DNA of 64,000 nucleotides from Symsagittifera roscoffensis (lineage: Eukaryota; Xenacoelomorpha; Acoela; Convolutidae), in the NCBI RefSeq assembly GCF_963678635.1, contig NC_087067.1:55889889-55953888 (forward strand), given 5' to 3'. Positions 39,859-51,696 of the stretch are shown piece by piece. The translations under genes and the position numbers were made by a program. The notes beneath the pieces are model-generated. The model made no database searches. It saw only the letters and a program-made list of their open reading frames with translations, and was not told the origin of the DNA. Position 1 is the first letter of the stretch. Each line of letters opens with the position of its first letter.

Positions 39859-40451
39859 AAAGGAAACTTTGAAGCGAAAAACTGAAGAAGATCGTGATAG
39901 AATGGAGATGAAACACGTGGCGGAGTTGGCGAAACTGGCCGAGGAAAGAGAGAAGGTTCGGGAAATGTTAGAGGCGAAAGTTGCAAAGCTGAAACAAGAC
40001 ATGTTCAATCAACTGCTGAAGAAACAGGCAGAAGATGACAAGTTGCAAGAACAGTTCGACGACCAAAGCAAGAAGGACAAACAGGCACTTGAAGACAAAC
40101 TGGAGAGAATTCAGAAACAGTAAGAGGGGCTGGAGGCGAAGTTGGTAACTGAACAAAACAATTCCAAGTTGGCGGATCAAATTGAGCAGCTGAAGTTGCA
40201 GCAGCAAAAGATGGAAGATCAGTTCAGACGAGAGAGGGCGGAGCAAGAGGCGAAGCTGAATGCAAAGCAGGAGCAGATTAAGAAGCAGGAGCGAGAAGTG
40301 GAGGAGAGGTTTGACAGACAGAAGGCGGATGAGAGAGAGAAGTTGGAGGCGAGAGTGGCCGAGGCAGAGGAGAAGTTGAGACAGCAGCAGAGTGTGGCAG
40401 CTGCCAAAGCACTGGCAGAGCAGAGACAGAGAGAGGAAATGGCCAACCAAG
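39859..40451 (+). pseudogene. AIG1-type gene, coiled-coil exon with an in-frame TAA
   Basis: The exon starts after CGCAGCAG and ends at CAAG|GTAAAC. Its phases fit the exons on both sides. It encodes a highly charged coiled coil of about 197 residues (EEDRDRMEMKHVAELAKL, QLKLQQQKMEDQFRRERAE). Coiled coils follow the GTPase in many AIG1 proteins. A TAA at 40121-40123 interrupts it (RIQKQ*EGLEAKL). The sequence AAACA|GTAAGA at this point also looks like a splice donor, so alternative splicing is a second reading. The frame resumes at once without a shift. Confidence 0.65.
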
Positions 40452-41429
40452 GTAAACAGATGTGTCATTAAGTTTAATTCATTCGTCATGCTGTTCTGTT
40501 CGCCTTTTCAATTAGATTACAGACAACTTGAGCTCATCTAAATGTGGCATGGAAGTCATCAAGTCATGTCTGGCATCGACACAGATCCATTCTGATAATA
40601 TTATATGTGAATCATACGCTCTTCATTTATCAGCTGCAGTTTTCAATTTATTTTAACTATTGTCATGAGAATGAAGTTATAGGATAAAACATTGCTTAAA
40701 CAAAAAAAGAACAGCTTTGAAAAGAACAATTTTTAAATTAGGGACAAGACTGCTCGTATCAGGGCAAAGCCCTGAATAATCCGACTGCCTTTTTCAAGTT
40801 TATCGAGCAGTAGTAACATTAAAAAAAAATATATATAATTTAAAAAAAAGAAGAAACAATTTTCTGAAATTTGATTTTTTTAAATGAAATTATCACCCCA
40901 CACGCCATCTAAAGCTTAAGAGAATTGATTTCGTTCAATGTAACAAATCAATTGTGGCAAATAAGCTTCTTTCAACCAATTTGGAGCGATTTCTAAGGCG
41001 GGATAAATCTCCGCTTACGCGTTACTAGCGCGAAATATATCGGCCGTTAATTGTCCCTAAATGGCCAAAATGGCAATCTTTAAACTTTAGGAAAATTGAT
41101 CACAGGTGAAATATCTTTTCAAATTTAAGCTCAAGACAACAATACATTTTGAATGAAATAAAAAATTCCGTCAAAAATGTCTAAATAAAAAGTCGAAATT
41201 TGTCTGAAGAAAAAAAACCCACCCCGAGCACAAATATTCCGTTACTTTAAAGTCGGAACAATAAACAAACAGACTAATTAATTGAGAGAAATAATTAAAA
41301 GAATAAAAATATAAACAAGCTGATTCATTAAGATGCCGAAAATAATTTTAAAAGAATGTAGATTTTCAATATGAGTAAGAAATGAACGTGGCTTGGAAGT
41401 TTATGTAGAAAGGTGGCGTGTTGTTTCAG
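40452..41429 (+). other. Intron of the AIG1-type gene
   Basis: From GTAAAC to GTTGTTTCAG. AT-rich, with no separate gene or repeat recognised apart from A-rich runs around 40820-40880. Confidence 0.6.
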
Positions 41430-41944
41430 CTCAGTGGAAGAAGACTGCGGACACAATGTTGAGAGGATCAGAAGGGAAGGGCACAGTGAAGACAGCAGAG
41501 GAGATCAGAGATGCCTTTATGAATACATACCCTGAGAGCATTTGGTTCATTTATGTCAATGCTAAAGACAGTGACTATAGTATCAAGTGTAAAGATTGAG
41601 TGGGTGAGACAGCAGAGTGGAAGAACAAGACAGAGTACCCCTACAACATGCACATCTACACTGTCCCATTCTCAGACTACAATTACGTAGAAACAACTGA
41701 TGAGGAGAGGGAGAAGGCAAAGAGTGTGATGGAAAGTGTGTTGTCTGATATGGAGAGTAGAGTGGGTATGACGTCACAGAAGATGAGGGATGAGCTCATC
41801 ACCCGTCTGGGCAGAAGTGGACTCAAGTGGATGTATGTTAGAGTGGGGAGAGGAGGTGGATATGGGCATCTATATTCTATTCCGAGTCGCCGTGTTTGTA
41901 CATATGGCTTCATCTACGTTAGTTTCATCTACCCAGGAGACTAA
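41430..41944 (+). pseudogene. AIG1-type gene, last exon with an in-frame TGA
   Basis: After the acceptor TTGTTTCAG the frame reads AQWKKTADTMLRGSEG...DSDYSIKCKD, TGA (41597-41599), then VGETAEWKNKTEYPYNM...SRVGMTSQKMRDELITR...WMYVRVGRGGGY and ends at TAA (41942-41944). The phase 1 junction with the previous exon gives ..ANQ-A-QWKK. No domain is recognised. The C-terminal half is duplicated downstream. Confidence 0.6.
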
Positions 41945-42303
41945 ACATGTAACACCAGTGGACTACTTCAACCTCAATATACTGGATACTCTAATACACA
42001 CTCATCCATTATACCATCCTTCTTCACTCCTCCCACCCATCTCTCTCTCTCCCTCCCTCTCTCCCTCTACTCAAGTGCTATGCTATATTCTCAACACATC
42101 ATCACTATCTCTCATTTCCATATTGCCATCACATGAACTACCACAATATATGGCACCACTTTTCATCTGTTATGTTTCCCTGTTTTCCCACACACCGCCT
42201 TGCCTTGTTCACCAGTTAAGCCAACTTCACAGCCCATGAATCGCATTCATTTCTAGTTCCTCTCATTGTCCAAATGACATCAAATTGATCAAACTGAAAT
42301 GAT

Positions 42304-42549
42304 GCAACTGATAAGGAGAAGACAGAGAGTGTGGTGAAGAGTGTGTTGTCTGATATGGAGAGTAGAGTGGGTATGACTTCACAGAAGATGAGGGATGAGC
42401 TTATCACCCGTCTGGGCAGAAGTGGACTCAAGTGGATGTATGTTAGAGTGGGGAGAGGAGATGGATGTGGGGGTGATTATTGTATTCTGAGTCGCAGTGT
42501 TGATACATGTGGCTCCATCTACGCTATTGAAATCTACCTAAGAGACTAA
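42304..42549 (+). pseudogene. Tandem duplicate of the last-exon C-terminus
   Basis: 82 codons closely similar to 41697-41944 (same SDMESRVGMTSQKMRDELIT block, ends RD*). The 3' flank, including the CTCTCATCC-type tract and CT-rich repeat, is duplicated too, so the repeat unit is about 0.6 kb. It lacks the N-terminal part of the exon. Confidence 0.7.
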
Positions 42550-42638
42550 ACATGTAGCACCAGTGAACTTCAATCTCACTCCATTGGATACTCTAATACA
42601 CACTCATCCACTATACCATCCTTCTTCACTCCTCCCAC

Positions 42639-42639
<1 letters not shown>

Positions 42640-42677
<38 letters not shown>
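42640..42677. repeat. (CT)n microsatellite
   Basis: Nearly pure CT run. A shorter, imperfect counterpart lies at about 42042-42068 in the first copy of the duplicated 3' flank. Confidence 0.9.
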
Positions 42678-42679
<2 letters not shown>

Positions 42680-42699
42680 CAAGTGCTATGCTATACCCG

Positions 42700-43514
42700 A
42701 GTCGAGATTTTTCACCTAATTTGAAGCAAGATTTGAGCGGTTTGAGCGGTTTTTTTAGACAATTACGCTCAAAATCTTGCTTCAAAATGAGCGGTTTGAG
42801 CGGTTTTTGAATGGTTTATCTAAAAAAACCGCTCAAAAACCGCGCAAGACTTGAACGGTTTTGAGCGGTTTATCCAAAAAAACCGCTCAAAAACCGCTCA
42901 AAAACCGCTCAAATCTTGCGCGGTTTTTGAGCGGTTTTTTTAGATAAACCGCTCAAAACCGTTTAAATTTTGCGCGGTTTTTGAGCGGTTTTTTTAGATA
43001 AACCGTTCAAAAACCGCTCAAACCGCTCATTTTGAAGCAAGATTTTGAGCGTAATTGTCTAAAAAAACCGCTCAAACCGCTCCAATCTTGCGCGGTTTTT
43101 GAGCGTTTTTTTTTTAGATAAACCGTTCAAAATTCACCCAAACCGCTCATTTTGAAGCAAGATTTTGAGCGTAATTGTCTAAAAAAACCGCTCAAAACTT
43201 GTGCGGTTTTTGAGCGGTTTTTTTAGATAAACCGTTCAAAATTCACACACCGCGCTCAAAAATCTTGCGCGGTTTTTGAGCGTTTTTTTTTAGATAAACC
43301 GTTCAAAATTCACCCAAACCGCTCATTTTGAAGCAAGATTTTGAGCGTAATTGTCTAAAAAAACCGCTCAAAACTTGTGCGGTTTTTGAGCGGTTTTTTT
43401 AGATAAACCGTTCAAAATTCACCCAAACCGCTCATTTTGAAGCAAGATTTTGAGCTATATTGTCTAAAAAAAACCGCTCAAACCTTGCTTCGAATTAGGT
43501 GAAAAATCTCGACT
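42700..43514. mobile_element. Foldback element built of GAGCGGTTTT motifs
   Basis: About 815 bp with ends of 31 bp in inverted orientation (AGTCGAGATTTTTCACCTAA to its complement), about 30 of 31 matching. The interior is almost wholly made of GAGCGGTTTTT and AAAACCGCTC in alternating orientation, plus repeated GAAGCAAGATTTTGAGCGTA and TAGATAAACCGTTCAAAA blocks, so both strands can fold along their length. No coding region and no clear target duplication are seen. It resembles a foldback/MITE-like element or a hairpin satellite. Confidence 0.75.
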
Positions 43515-43637
43515 ACATTTAGCGGAAAAAGGATCGAAAAAAGTTTCTAGCTAGTGCGCAATGCTCATAGTTATCAAAGCCATTTCGGGTCAAATCCAAA
43601 AACCATGATTGAAGGGTAAAAAAAGTTCAAAATTCAT

Positions 43638-43837
43638 GAAGACCTGGCCGATAGTTTGCAACGTCTATGAAGAAATATTAGAGGTTAATTTTCAGGAAGT
43701 TTTATTCATACATCTATACACACATAAACACATACATAGATACAAACATGCATAAATTTATATGTACATACCTGGCCCATAGTTTGCAACGTCTATGAAG
43801 AATTATTAGAGTATAATTTTCAGGAATTTTATTATAA
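43638..43837. repeat. Short direct repeat of about 70 bp
   Basis: CCTGGCC(G/C)ATAGTTTGC followed by AACGTCTATGAAGAA occurs at 43644 and 43770, with a CATACA-like stretch between. No gene seen from 43515 to 44060. Confidence 0.7.
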
Positions 43838-44060
43838 GTGTCCTATTTCTCCTTGTTCGAGAAGCTAAGCCGTGCAATATGCTGTGCCATTCTAAGGTAT
43901 CTGTTTCGATTCTAGAGGTTGCAAAGCATGACCGTCTTTTTATGTGAACTAAGTATTGAATTATGATTTACACCAAAAGATAATGATAAAATAGAGTTCC
44001 TTAAAATAACTTAGCAATTAAGAGCGAACTGTTCTCGTAAAACGCAGGACTTATTTCGAA

Positions 44061-44308
44061 CTAGTCCGTTAATTTATGTTGCTCCAAGCTAAAGGTTTCT
44101 TCCTCGTCGTCTCTCTGATTAAGTAGAGGCTCATGGACTGCTGGTTCAACCAGTGGAATCCGAACTGAACCCGATCCCTTGTTATTCGAGTTTTCCGTCT
44201 CTCCTAGAGGCGCGAATTCTCTAGCCAATAAACTCTTTTTCAGACTTTTTGTATCAGTTGTTGATGACTTGTTCTGTCTTTGCCGGGTTTTGACGTAACT
44301 GGAATCTC
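44061..44308 (-). CDS. Membrane protein gene, last exon
   Basis: Begins after CACACTAG and ends at TAG (44061-44063). It encodes a charged cytoplasmic-looking tail (DSSYVKTRQRQNKSSTT...EPLLNQRDDEEETFSLEQHKLTD). The EPLLNQ acidic dileucine-like motif resembles endo-lysosomal sorting signals. Its phase 1 start fits the donor of the exon at 44666-44924, giving SK-G-DSSYV. The protein family is uncertain (see the other exons). Confidence 0.45.
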
Positions 44309-44665
44309 CTAGTGTGAATAATAAACTTTTAATCAAACTTCAGACAATTTTTCTTAAATTGATATTATTTTAAAAATTGAAACACTGAAATTTGATAACT
44401 AATTTCAACGAATTGGCAACTATCAAAACATAGCCAGCAGACAGTTGGAAAAATTTCAATGAACGGAAGAAAAAATGAAAGAAGCCTTGTTCTTGAAAAT
44501 GGTTTTACAGCTCTTTGAATTTCCAAGAACAAATTATGATTCGGATAAAACTACCCCAAATTTTAATTACCCTGGGAAATCTGAAAATTAAAACCCTCTT
44601 TTGAAACTAGAAGTCGATCACGAACAGGTTGTTGGTTAAAACAAAACTATTTCACAAACTCTTAC

Positions 44666-44924
44666 CCTTGCTTTGATTGACAGGAATGTGCACAGTATCT
44701 TTTCGCATAGATTCTTCTGGATCTGATTCGATCATGAATCTATGCAGCGTTCCAAGTGAAGTTTCCTTAGCCGGATCCTTCCAGAGGAGGAAATGGCTGT
44801 TCAGGTCAAAATTACCCTTGTCAAAATCCAGTGTGTAGCTTGCTAAGATCTGACTGTAACCCAGACTGAACACGGAAAGAAAGAGGAATATCGCGGTAGC
44901 ACACAACACCTCTATTTCCAGCAC
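44666..44924 (-). CDS. Membrane protein gene, penultimate exon
   Basis: Acceptor TTTTTATCAG and donor AAGG|GTAAGA. It encodes VLEIEVLCATAIFLFLSVFSLGY, a likely transmembrane helix, then a soluble tail (DFDKGNFDLNSHFLLWKD...HIPVNQSK). It starts in phase 0, whereas the next upstream recognised exon ends in phase 1, so one exon is probably missing between 45000 and 49100. Confidence 0.45.
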
Positions 44925-45283
44925 CTGATAAAAATAGATTATCATCAATTCAATATTGGAATGAAGCGCGAGATCTGCCAAGAAAGTCCTTTAAATAGGC
45001 CCTTAAGCCGCTGAATTGTTGAACATCGATAGGGTCAAAGAACTTGGAATTATAGGCTATTTTATGAGCGAAAAACGATTGAAATATTGATAATATCGCA
45101 ATGCCAGAAGGAATAACAGAACTATACAAACGCGTAGAAAAAAAAGTGAACTAAGCTTAACCGACATTTGTAACTCAAAGAAAATTGCAAAAGTTTCAAA
45201 TTTTACACAGGCGAAGCTGCGCTTCCCTATCACTAACGAGAACACGACAAAAAAAAATAGAAATAAACCTCGAATTAGTTAAA

Positions 45284-45359
45284 CTTCGCAACCTATCGGA
45301 CTAGAACCTGCGTTCTCGAGATTTGGACTCTCAAGCCCTGCCCGCTTTGCCACGAACTC
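45284..45359 (-). tRNA. tRNA-like sequence (probable pseudogene or SINE head)
   Basis: On the minus strand an A-box-like TGGCAAAGCGGG and a B-box-like GGTTCTAGTCC are spaced as in a tRNA. An anticodon arm with TGAGA and TCTCG arms encloses a loop with CCA as the anticodon. The acceptor and T stems pair poorly. It is likely a decayed tRNA or the promoter of a SINE. Confidence 0.35.
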
Positions 45360-46213
45360 TTAACAGCAGAAAAACAATAGTCACGAAAATGGCAATCAAT
45401 ACAAATTGACACATGACATATACTTTTTTGGAATATAACAACTGAAGGCACCCACTCTAACGTCATCATTTTTCATGTATGAACGAATTACGACCTTAAG
45501 ATTTATAAAAACACATTAAAAAATTATAATTGAATTACAATTGCTTGCAACTTCCAGGATGCGCCGAATGACATAAAATATAATTCCAGTCAAGTAGGAA
45601 TCACACCAATAATCAGAAAGTAGAATTTTGATTGATATGAACATAGCCAACAGACAGTTGGAAAAGATCAATGAACGTAATTTAATGAAAAAACTGACTT
45701 GTTTTTTGAGAAATCTTAACTTTCAAAAAACTAGAAGCCCTTGAATCTTTTTTAGTTTCTAAAATAATTTATGACAAACTCTTTTTCGATAAAAATAACC
45801 CAACTTAAGAAACCTGCATCAATGAAGAAAAATTATTTCGCTTGGAAATCTGAAAACTAAATTCCACTCTCGAATTTGAAGTCGATCACGTTTTGTAAAA
45901 CCTACGCTGTTCGATCTCGGAATTTGCTTTTCTTTTACAAAATGAAAAGAACTGCACTCAAAAAGAAATCAAAAGTCAAGCCGCGGGAAAGTAAAATTGA
46001 GCCTGAACAATTTTTCCTGAAAAAAAAACCTCACGAACAACGTTCATCTACTCTTAAAAATAGCACTTAATTATCAAATTCAAAGAGTTGAGTCACAACT
46101 GGATTGATAGACATTGATGCGGAATTTTAAAAGTGAGAAATCAAGCATCAAACCAACGAGTCAGCAGGGCTTGTTTGTTTATGGTGATACAAGTTACATA
46201 ATGTTAAATCAAA

Positions 46214-47712
46214 CTAGCGTGTACCGCACTTCCGGAGCTTCGAATTTAAGATTAAAGCCTTAAGAATTCAACAACTCAAAACACTATTCTTTGAGTGTAC
46301 TCTGACAGCACCCAATTACAGGGTTCGTAATTGAAATTTTGCAAAGTTTTTTATTCAAATTTTTCATACAAATTTTGAAGAACCATAAAAATTTGTCAAT
46401 AAAATCAGGAAACGTCACATCTGGGAAACTGAAAGCAATTGAGCAGTCTCAATTGGACGCAAGATTTGCAACTCCTGAGAGTAACTTCAAACTTTGTAAA
46501 ATTTTTCATTCGATTTTTTAATTCAAATTTTGAAAAACCATAAAAATTGTGACATTTTTTATATCTAAGTTTATAATGACTTAAGAAACGTCACATCTGT
46601 GAAACTGAAAGCAATTGAGCAGATGCATTTGGACGCAAGATTTGCAACTCCTGAGAGTACCCTTACAGTACCCAACTACAACATTGGGAAATTCAGATTT
46701 TGAAAAACTTCACCTGAAATTTTTAAAAATAGGTATTTTTTTTGGAAACCAGAAAAAAAATTCACATTTCGATAACTGCCAAAATTTGAGCAGTCGTTTT
46801 GATGGCAAAATTCGCAATCTATAAAAGTACACAACTACACTTTAACGAAGTATTTTATAATTTGAGTTTTCTGAAAATTTCCAAAAAAAATCACAAAAAT
46901 CGTCTTCTCTTAAACAGAAATGATTTGGGCATTCTTAAGTGGAGGCCGAATTTGCAACCCCCGTGATTACTCTGACAGCCCTCGAACTACAGGTTAGGAA
47001 TTCCAAATTTTAGAAAAAAAAGTTAATTGAATTTTCATGAAAGTTTTTTTGAAAAAATCACAAAAAACGTCACATCTGGAAAACTGCAAAAATTTGAGCA
47101 GTCCTATTCAGAGGCAAGATTCGCAACACCCTGAGATTACCCTCAAAGATTCCAATAACAGGATAGATATCTTCAAAGTTTTGAAAATTTTCAACAATTG
47201 AGTTTTTTTTGGAAACTTCGGAGAAAATCATAAAAAACGTCATATCTCGAAAACTACGAGGATTAAAGCAGTCAATTCGGGAGAAAAAATTCGCAACTCC
47301 TGAGAGTACCCTGACAGAACCTCACTTTAGAGATGAGAATTTCAAGTTTTGCGAAATTTTTTATACCTAAGTTTTCGCGAAAATTTGGAAAAAAAAACTT
47401 GAAAAAGAACGTCATATGTCGAAAACTACAAGAATTTGAGCAGCCATACTCGAAGGCAAGATTCGCAACCCACTGAGATTAACCTCACAGATTCCAATAA
47501 GAGGAATGAGATCTTCAAAGTTTTGGATACTTGAAATATTTAGGATTTTTTCGAAAATTTCGGAGAAAATCCTAAAAAACGTCATATCTCGAAAGCTACA
47601 AGGATTTGAGCAGTCATATTTGGCGGCAAAATTCGCAACTCCTGAGAGTACCCTGGGAGATAGTTGTCACTCGCATTTGAATATAGTATAGAAATATATA
47701 CTAATAGATAGA
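46214..47712. mobile_element. Satellite-bearing element 1 (about 170-bp monomers)
   Basis: Starts with a head CTAGCGTGTACCGCACTTCC followed by GGAGCTTC. About eight degenerate monomers follow, each containing ACGTCA(C/T)ATCT, GAAAACTACAAG-like, GAGCAGTC and GCAAGATTCGCAAC words at about 170-bp spacing (46442, 46618, 46787, 46927, 47097, 47267, 47438, 47609). The tail is GGGAGATAGTTGTCACTC and a TAGATAGATG microsatellite. The tail block recurs at 47937, so part of another copy may follow. Read on the minus strand, the head ends in a small hairpin and CTAG. No coding capacity. Confidence 0.65.
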
Positions 47713-49123
47713 TGAAAGTTTAAAAAATCAGACGACGGGTAGACAGGCATAATCAAATTAATTAAGAAAGCAGGTATACAGACAGACAGACTTAATTTGG
47801 CCTCAAAAAAATACTGAAAAATTATTGACCTTGCCAAAAATTAATTGAAGAAGTTTCTTAAGCATTGCAAAATATGATATAGCTTAAAGATGAAAAAATT
47901 CTTTTGTTAAACATGCAAAATTATTATGCTTAAACATGGGAGATAGCTGTCACTCACATTTAAATATAGTATATATTCTTACGCAAAAAATTTTGATCGA
48001 GTTATTTTCCGAGCCAATCAGATAGCATCACACTGAGCTTTCCAGAAAATCACACAATAATTGTTCTTGAGCTTTTTTGTTTGTACATTAGTTTCTTAAC
48101 TTTTGATTTCCTTCTTTAGATCAAGTAGTAGACCAGGAACAGCATCCTCCGATTAGCTCCTCCCTCCTTGCCGTCTTCATCTAAATTCAGTAAAAACAGG
48201 AGGTAGTAACATCGTCAACTAGATACTCACGGGGAAAAAGACCAGCGTTCAAAATTTAACAGAAATTCCCTGTTGTGTCCTTTGAATACAACAATATGCC
48301 TTTCATAGGTTAACTTTCTGGGCCCGCAAAATTAGTTATCAATTCTCCAAGCAACGAGCACAGCTCATGGTCAGCTTCGAACTGCTAACCTCTTTTTTAA
48401 AACCCGAGCCACTAAACGCTTCATTATCGAATATTTAACCATCGTTCTCAACATTCGAATATTTTACCATCGTTCGCAACATTAAAAGCAGACGACAAAC
48501 GAAATCTTCCATAGCTTAGCAGGAAAGTTCACTAAGAACCTGCATTAAAATCGTGATTCAAGCAGCTTGATGAATTATCTAAGACCTTTGGCTGACATAT
48601 ATTTCATTTGCTAAACCTTTGCTGGGACCTTCTAGTCACGACTTAGATCTTTTTGAGGCTAATTAAAGCAAAAACATCACAATAAAAAGGTGGTCTAAAA
48701 ACCACATTTAGGCTGGTTAAAGTTCGTCTATTCTATAACAAAGATTTAAACCAGGTTTGGGCTGGTTGAATTTTGTCCATTCTATAACAAAGTTTATGAT
48801 TAATCAATCAAAATATCTAAATAATTACAAAAAAGTAACCATTGGCAACAAAAAATATTCTGTTTATACAAAGTAAAAGTATTAATATAAGAAATCAGAG
48901 ATAAACAAGAGTAGCTGGTTGCTGTGCTCGAAATTAGGCTGAAAAGTAAAAACTTGCAACCGTTTTTTTTCCCGCAAATGAGAAAACGTTTGAACTTTTT
49001 TACCGTTCGACTAAACAGGCTGTAAAATGATATATCACTCAACCAAAGGTGATGTTTCTTGTTGACAAAAAAAGAAAAAAAATCGCGTAGAGAAAAAACA
49101 CAACCGAAGACTAAAATCCTCAC

Positions 49124-49396
49124 CCCTTCTTAAGTACTGAACAATAGGATTGTAATCCCCACCTGGATAAGAATTCTTGCAGCAAAGTAGAAGACAAGAC
49201 TTCAGTTGGTCGAATAAAAACAACGCGCCCATCAGCAACAGACCAAACACCAATGAAATTGAAGTGGAAGTGTAGTAATGATCATCTCCAGGGAGAAGAA
49301 ATTTATCAGTGAGATTCCACACTTGAGTCCACACACTGATTGACAGAATGCGCACCAAAACTAGCGTCGAAGTGCTGTTTGCTGAGTTTGTGATTC
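49124..49396 (-). CDS. Membrane protein gene, middle exon
   Basis: Acceptor TTTGACGCAG and donor AAGGG|GTGAGG. It encodes GITNSANSTSTLVLVRILSI, then SVWTQVWNLTDKFLLPGDDH and YYTSTSISLVFGLLLMGALF, then LFDQLKSCLLLCCKN. There are two likely membrane segments and potential N-glycosylation sites (NSTS, NLT). It is phase 1 on both sides. Confidence 0.4.
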
Positions 49397-49850
49397 CTGC
49401 GTCAAATGTATTAAATAATGAAAAGATCTTTAAAAAATCAGCTGTAAATATAAATACAAACTCTTGACAATCTCGAAAAATTCAAATGAAAGCCACGAAT
49501 GCCAAAAAATTTTTCAAACAAGAGTCACCAGTGGCTTCCTGCCAGTAGCAAAGAAAATTCCGATCACTTTCACTAAAACATTTTCATTGAATCATTTTTC
49601 TGCGCGCGGTGTGCTGAGAAAAACTACAAAATTTTAAAAGTTCAGTAAATTGGGCATAGTCTTTGAAAGATGAATAAAAAACAAAATATTAATTGTTGCG
49701 GAATTTTACTGGCCTTTTGATTGCCAAGGAAGCGCTAAATAAAGCTTCAAAAACTTATTTGCCTGGAGTAAAACTAAGTTTCTCCCGGCTTCAATAGTAA
49801 CTTCTTCTATTATAACTCCTACTCGCCCACTTAACTCAAACAAATAGTAA

Positions 49851-51192
49851 CTGGCGTTTAACGCACCTCCGGTGCTTCAAAAACTCAATGGTCATCTGCA
49901 GAAATTTTGAGACCAGATATTCAACCACTGAGAGCGACATTTTGTGAATTTTTTTAAACTGAAGTTTCCCGAAAAAAACATTTAAAAAAAATTGTCTTAT
50001 CTCGGAAACTAAAAGGTTTTGAGCATTCATATTGAGAGGCAAGATTTGAGACGCCAGGGTGTATGCTGTCAATAAGGTTGTATCTTCATCGAGTTGGTAG
50101 TTTCAAATTTTTCGAATTTCTTTGTAGATAAACTCTTTGACAAATTTTGATTAAATCGAAACACTTCACATCTCGAGAACTACGAAGAATTGAGCAGTCA
50201 TATTTGGAGGCAAGATTCACAATCTTTGGAAGTACTCTGACAGGACCTAACTACAGGGTTAGGAATTTCAGATTTAGCGAAAAAAAATTAATATATGTTT
50301 TCTGAAATTTTTTGAAAAAATCACAAAAATTGTCACATCTCAAAAACTACAAAAAATTGAGCCGTCATACTTGGAGGCAAGACTCGCAATCTTTGAGAAT
50401 ACTCTGACAGGACCCAAATACAGGTTTGGGAATTTCAGATTTTGCGAAAAAAAAATTAATATAATTTTTCTGAAAACTGTTTTTGAAAAAATCACAAAAA
50501 ACGTCATATCTCAAAAACTACAAGAAATTGAGCAGTCATACTTAGAGACAAGACTCGCAACCTTTGAGATTACTCTGACAGGACCCAACTACAGGATTGA
50601 GAATTTCAGATTTTGCGAAAAAAATCATATAAGTTTTCTGAAAACTTTTTTTGAAAAAATCACAAAAAACGTCATATCTTGAAAACTACAAGGATTTGAA
50701 CAGTCATATTAGGGGGCAAGATTTGTAACTCCTTAGAGTACTGTCACAGCACCCAACTACAAGGTTGGTAATTTCAAAGTTTGGGGAAAAGTAAATCAAA
50801 ATTTTCTGAAAAATTTCGAAAAAATCACAAAAAACATCATATCGAAAATTACAAGGATTTGAGCAGTCACATTTGGAGGCAAAATCGCAATGCATGATAG
50901 TACTCTGACAGTACCCAACTACACGGTTGGGAACTTCAAGTTCTATAAATTATTTTATTTGAAATTTATGAAAATTCGCAACCCCTAATTCGATATTGGG
51001 CTGCTTAATTTAAACTCGGTAAAATAACTACTAAAATCAAATTGGAAAATCGAAAAAAAAAATTCTTAACCATTGCAATATATGATATAACTTAAACATG
51101 CAGAAAAATACGTTGAAAAAGCTTAAACATGGCGAGATAGTGAAGCCCGCATGTGAATATATAATAGGTATAATAGATAATAGATAGATAGA
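49851..51192. mobile_element. Satellite-bearing element 2 (about 170-bp monomers)
   Basis: Same layout and orientation as the element at 46214. The head is CTGGCGTTTAACGCACCTCC followed by GGTGCTTC. Monomers have landmarks at 50021, 50192, 50360, 50529, 50698 and 50862. The tail is TTAAACATGGCGAGATAG and a TAGATAATAGATAG microsatellite. The 120 bases before the tail resemble 47855-47940. This is consistent with a dispersed mobile family rather than a chromosomal satellite. Confidence 0.65.
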
Positions 51193-51285
51193 TTCTAGTG
51201 TAATCTTGATTCAAGATTTATTTCTGCTACCTGGAAGAATGTTCATTGCAATTAAATCTCTATAAATTGAAAAGTCGTACTGTAC

Positions 51286-51372
51286 CATTTATTTTAAAAC
51301 CTGTGGATATAGTGTCACTGACGGTCGGGGTCTTGCAAAGTTCCTCCTTCGTAATAGTTAGTTGAGCAGTCA
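51286..51372 (-). CDS. Membrane protein gene, small exon
   Basis: 29 codons between a strong acceptor (pyrimidine tract ending GCTGACAG) and a weaker donor (AATG|GTACAG): TAQLTITKEELCKTPTVSDT followed by ISTGFKIN. Phase 1 at both ends joins it to the exon at 49396 as KIN-G-ITNS. Likely extracytosolic. Confidence 0.35.
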
Positions 51373-51696
51373 CTGTCAGCGAGCGACAAGAAATGAGGAT
51401 GAAGCAAAATACAATCAGCTCGCTTACTTGCGCAAAGTTTGAATGCGTGTAGAAATCCAACATGTCTTACCAACTTTTCCACAGAAATACCTATAATTAA
51501 TCTTAAATACATCTCACTTTATCATCTATAAGGTTTTTTAGTTATCTGAAGCTTAAAAACTAAAGGCAAATGTAACAACTGAACTTTTATTTGCCTCAGC
51601 AAATTAACCTAAAAAAGAAGCTACAGCATTTTAAGAGTGAATGTATTTTCAAGTAAGCTCAAGACATTTTTGAATCATTGCCTAAAACCAAATTAC

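Noticed and set aside
46214-51192. CRISPR-like array
   Set aside because: Monomers are contiguous and degenerate without unique spacers, and the genome is eukaryotic.
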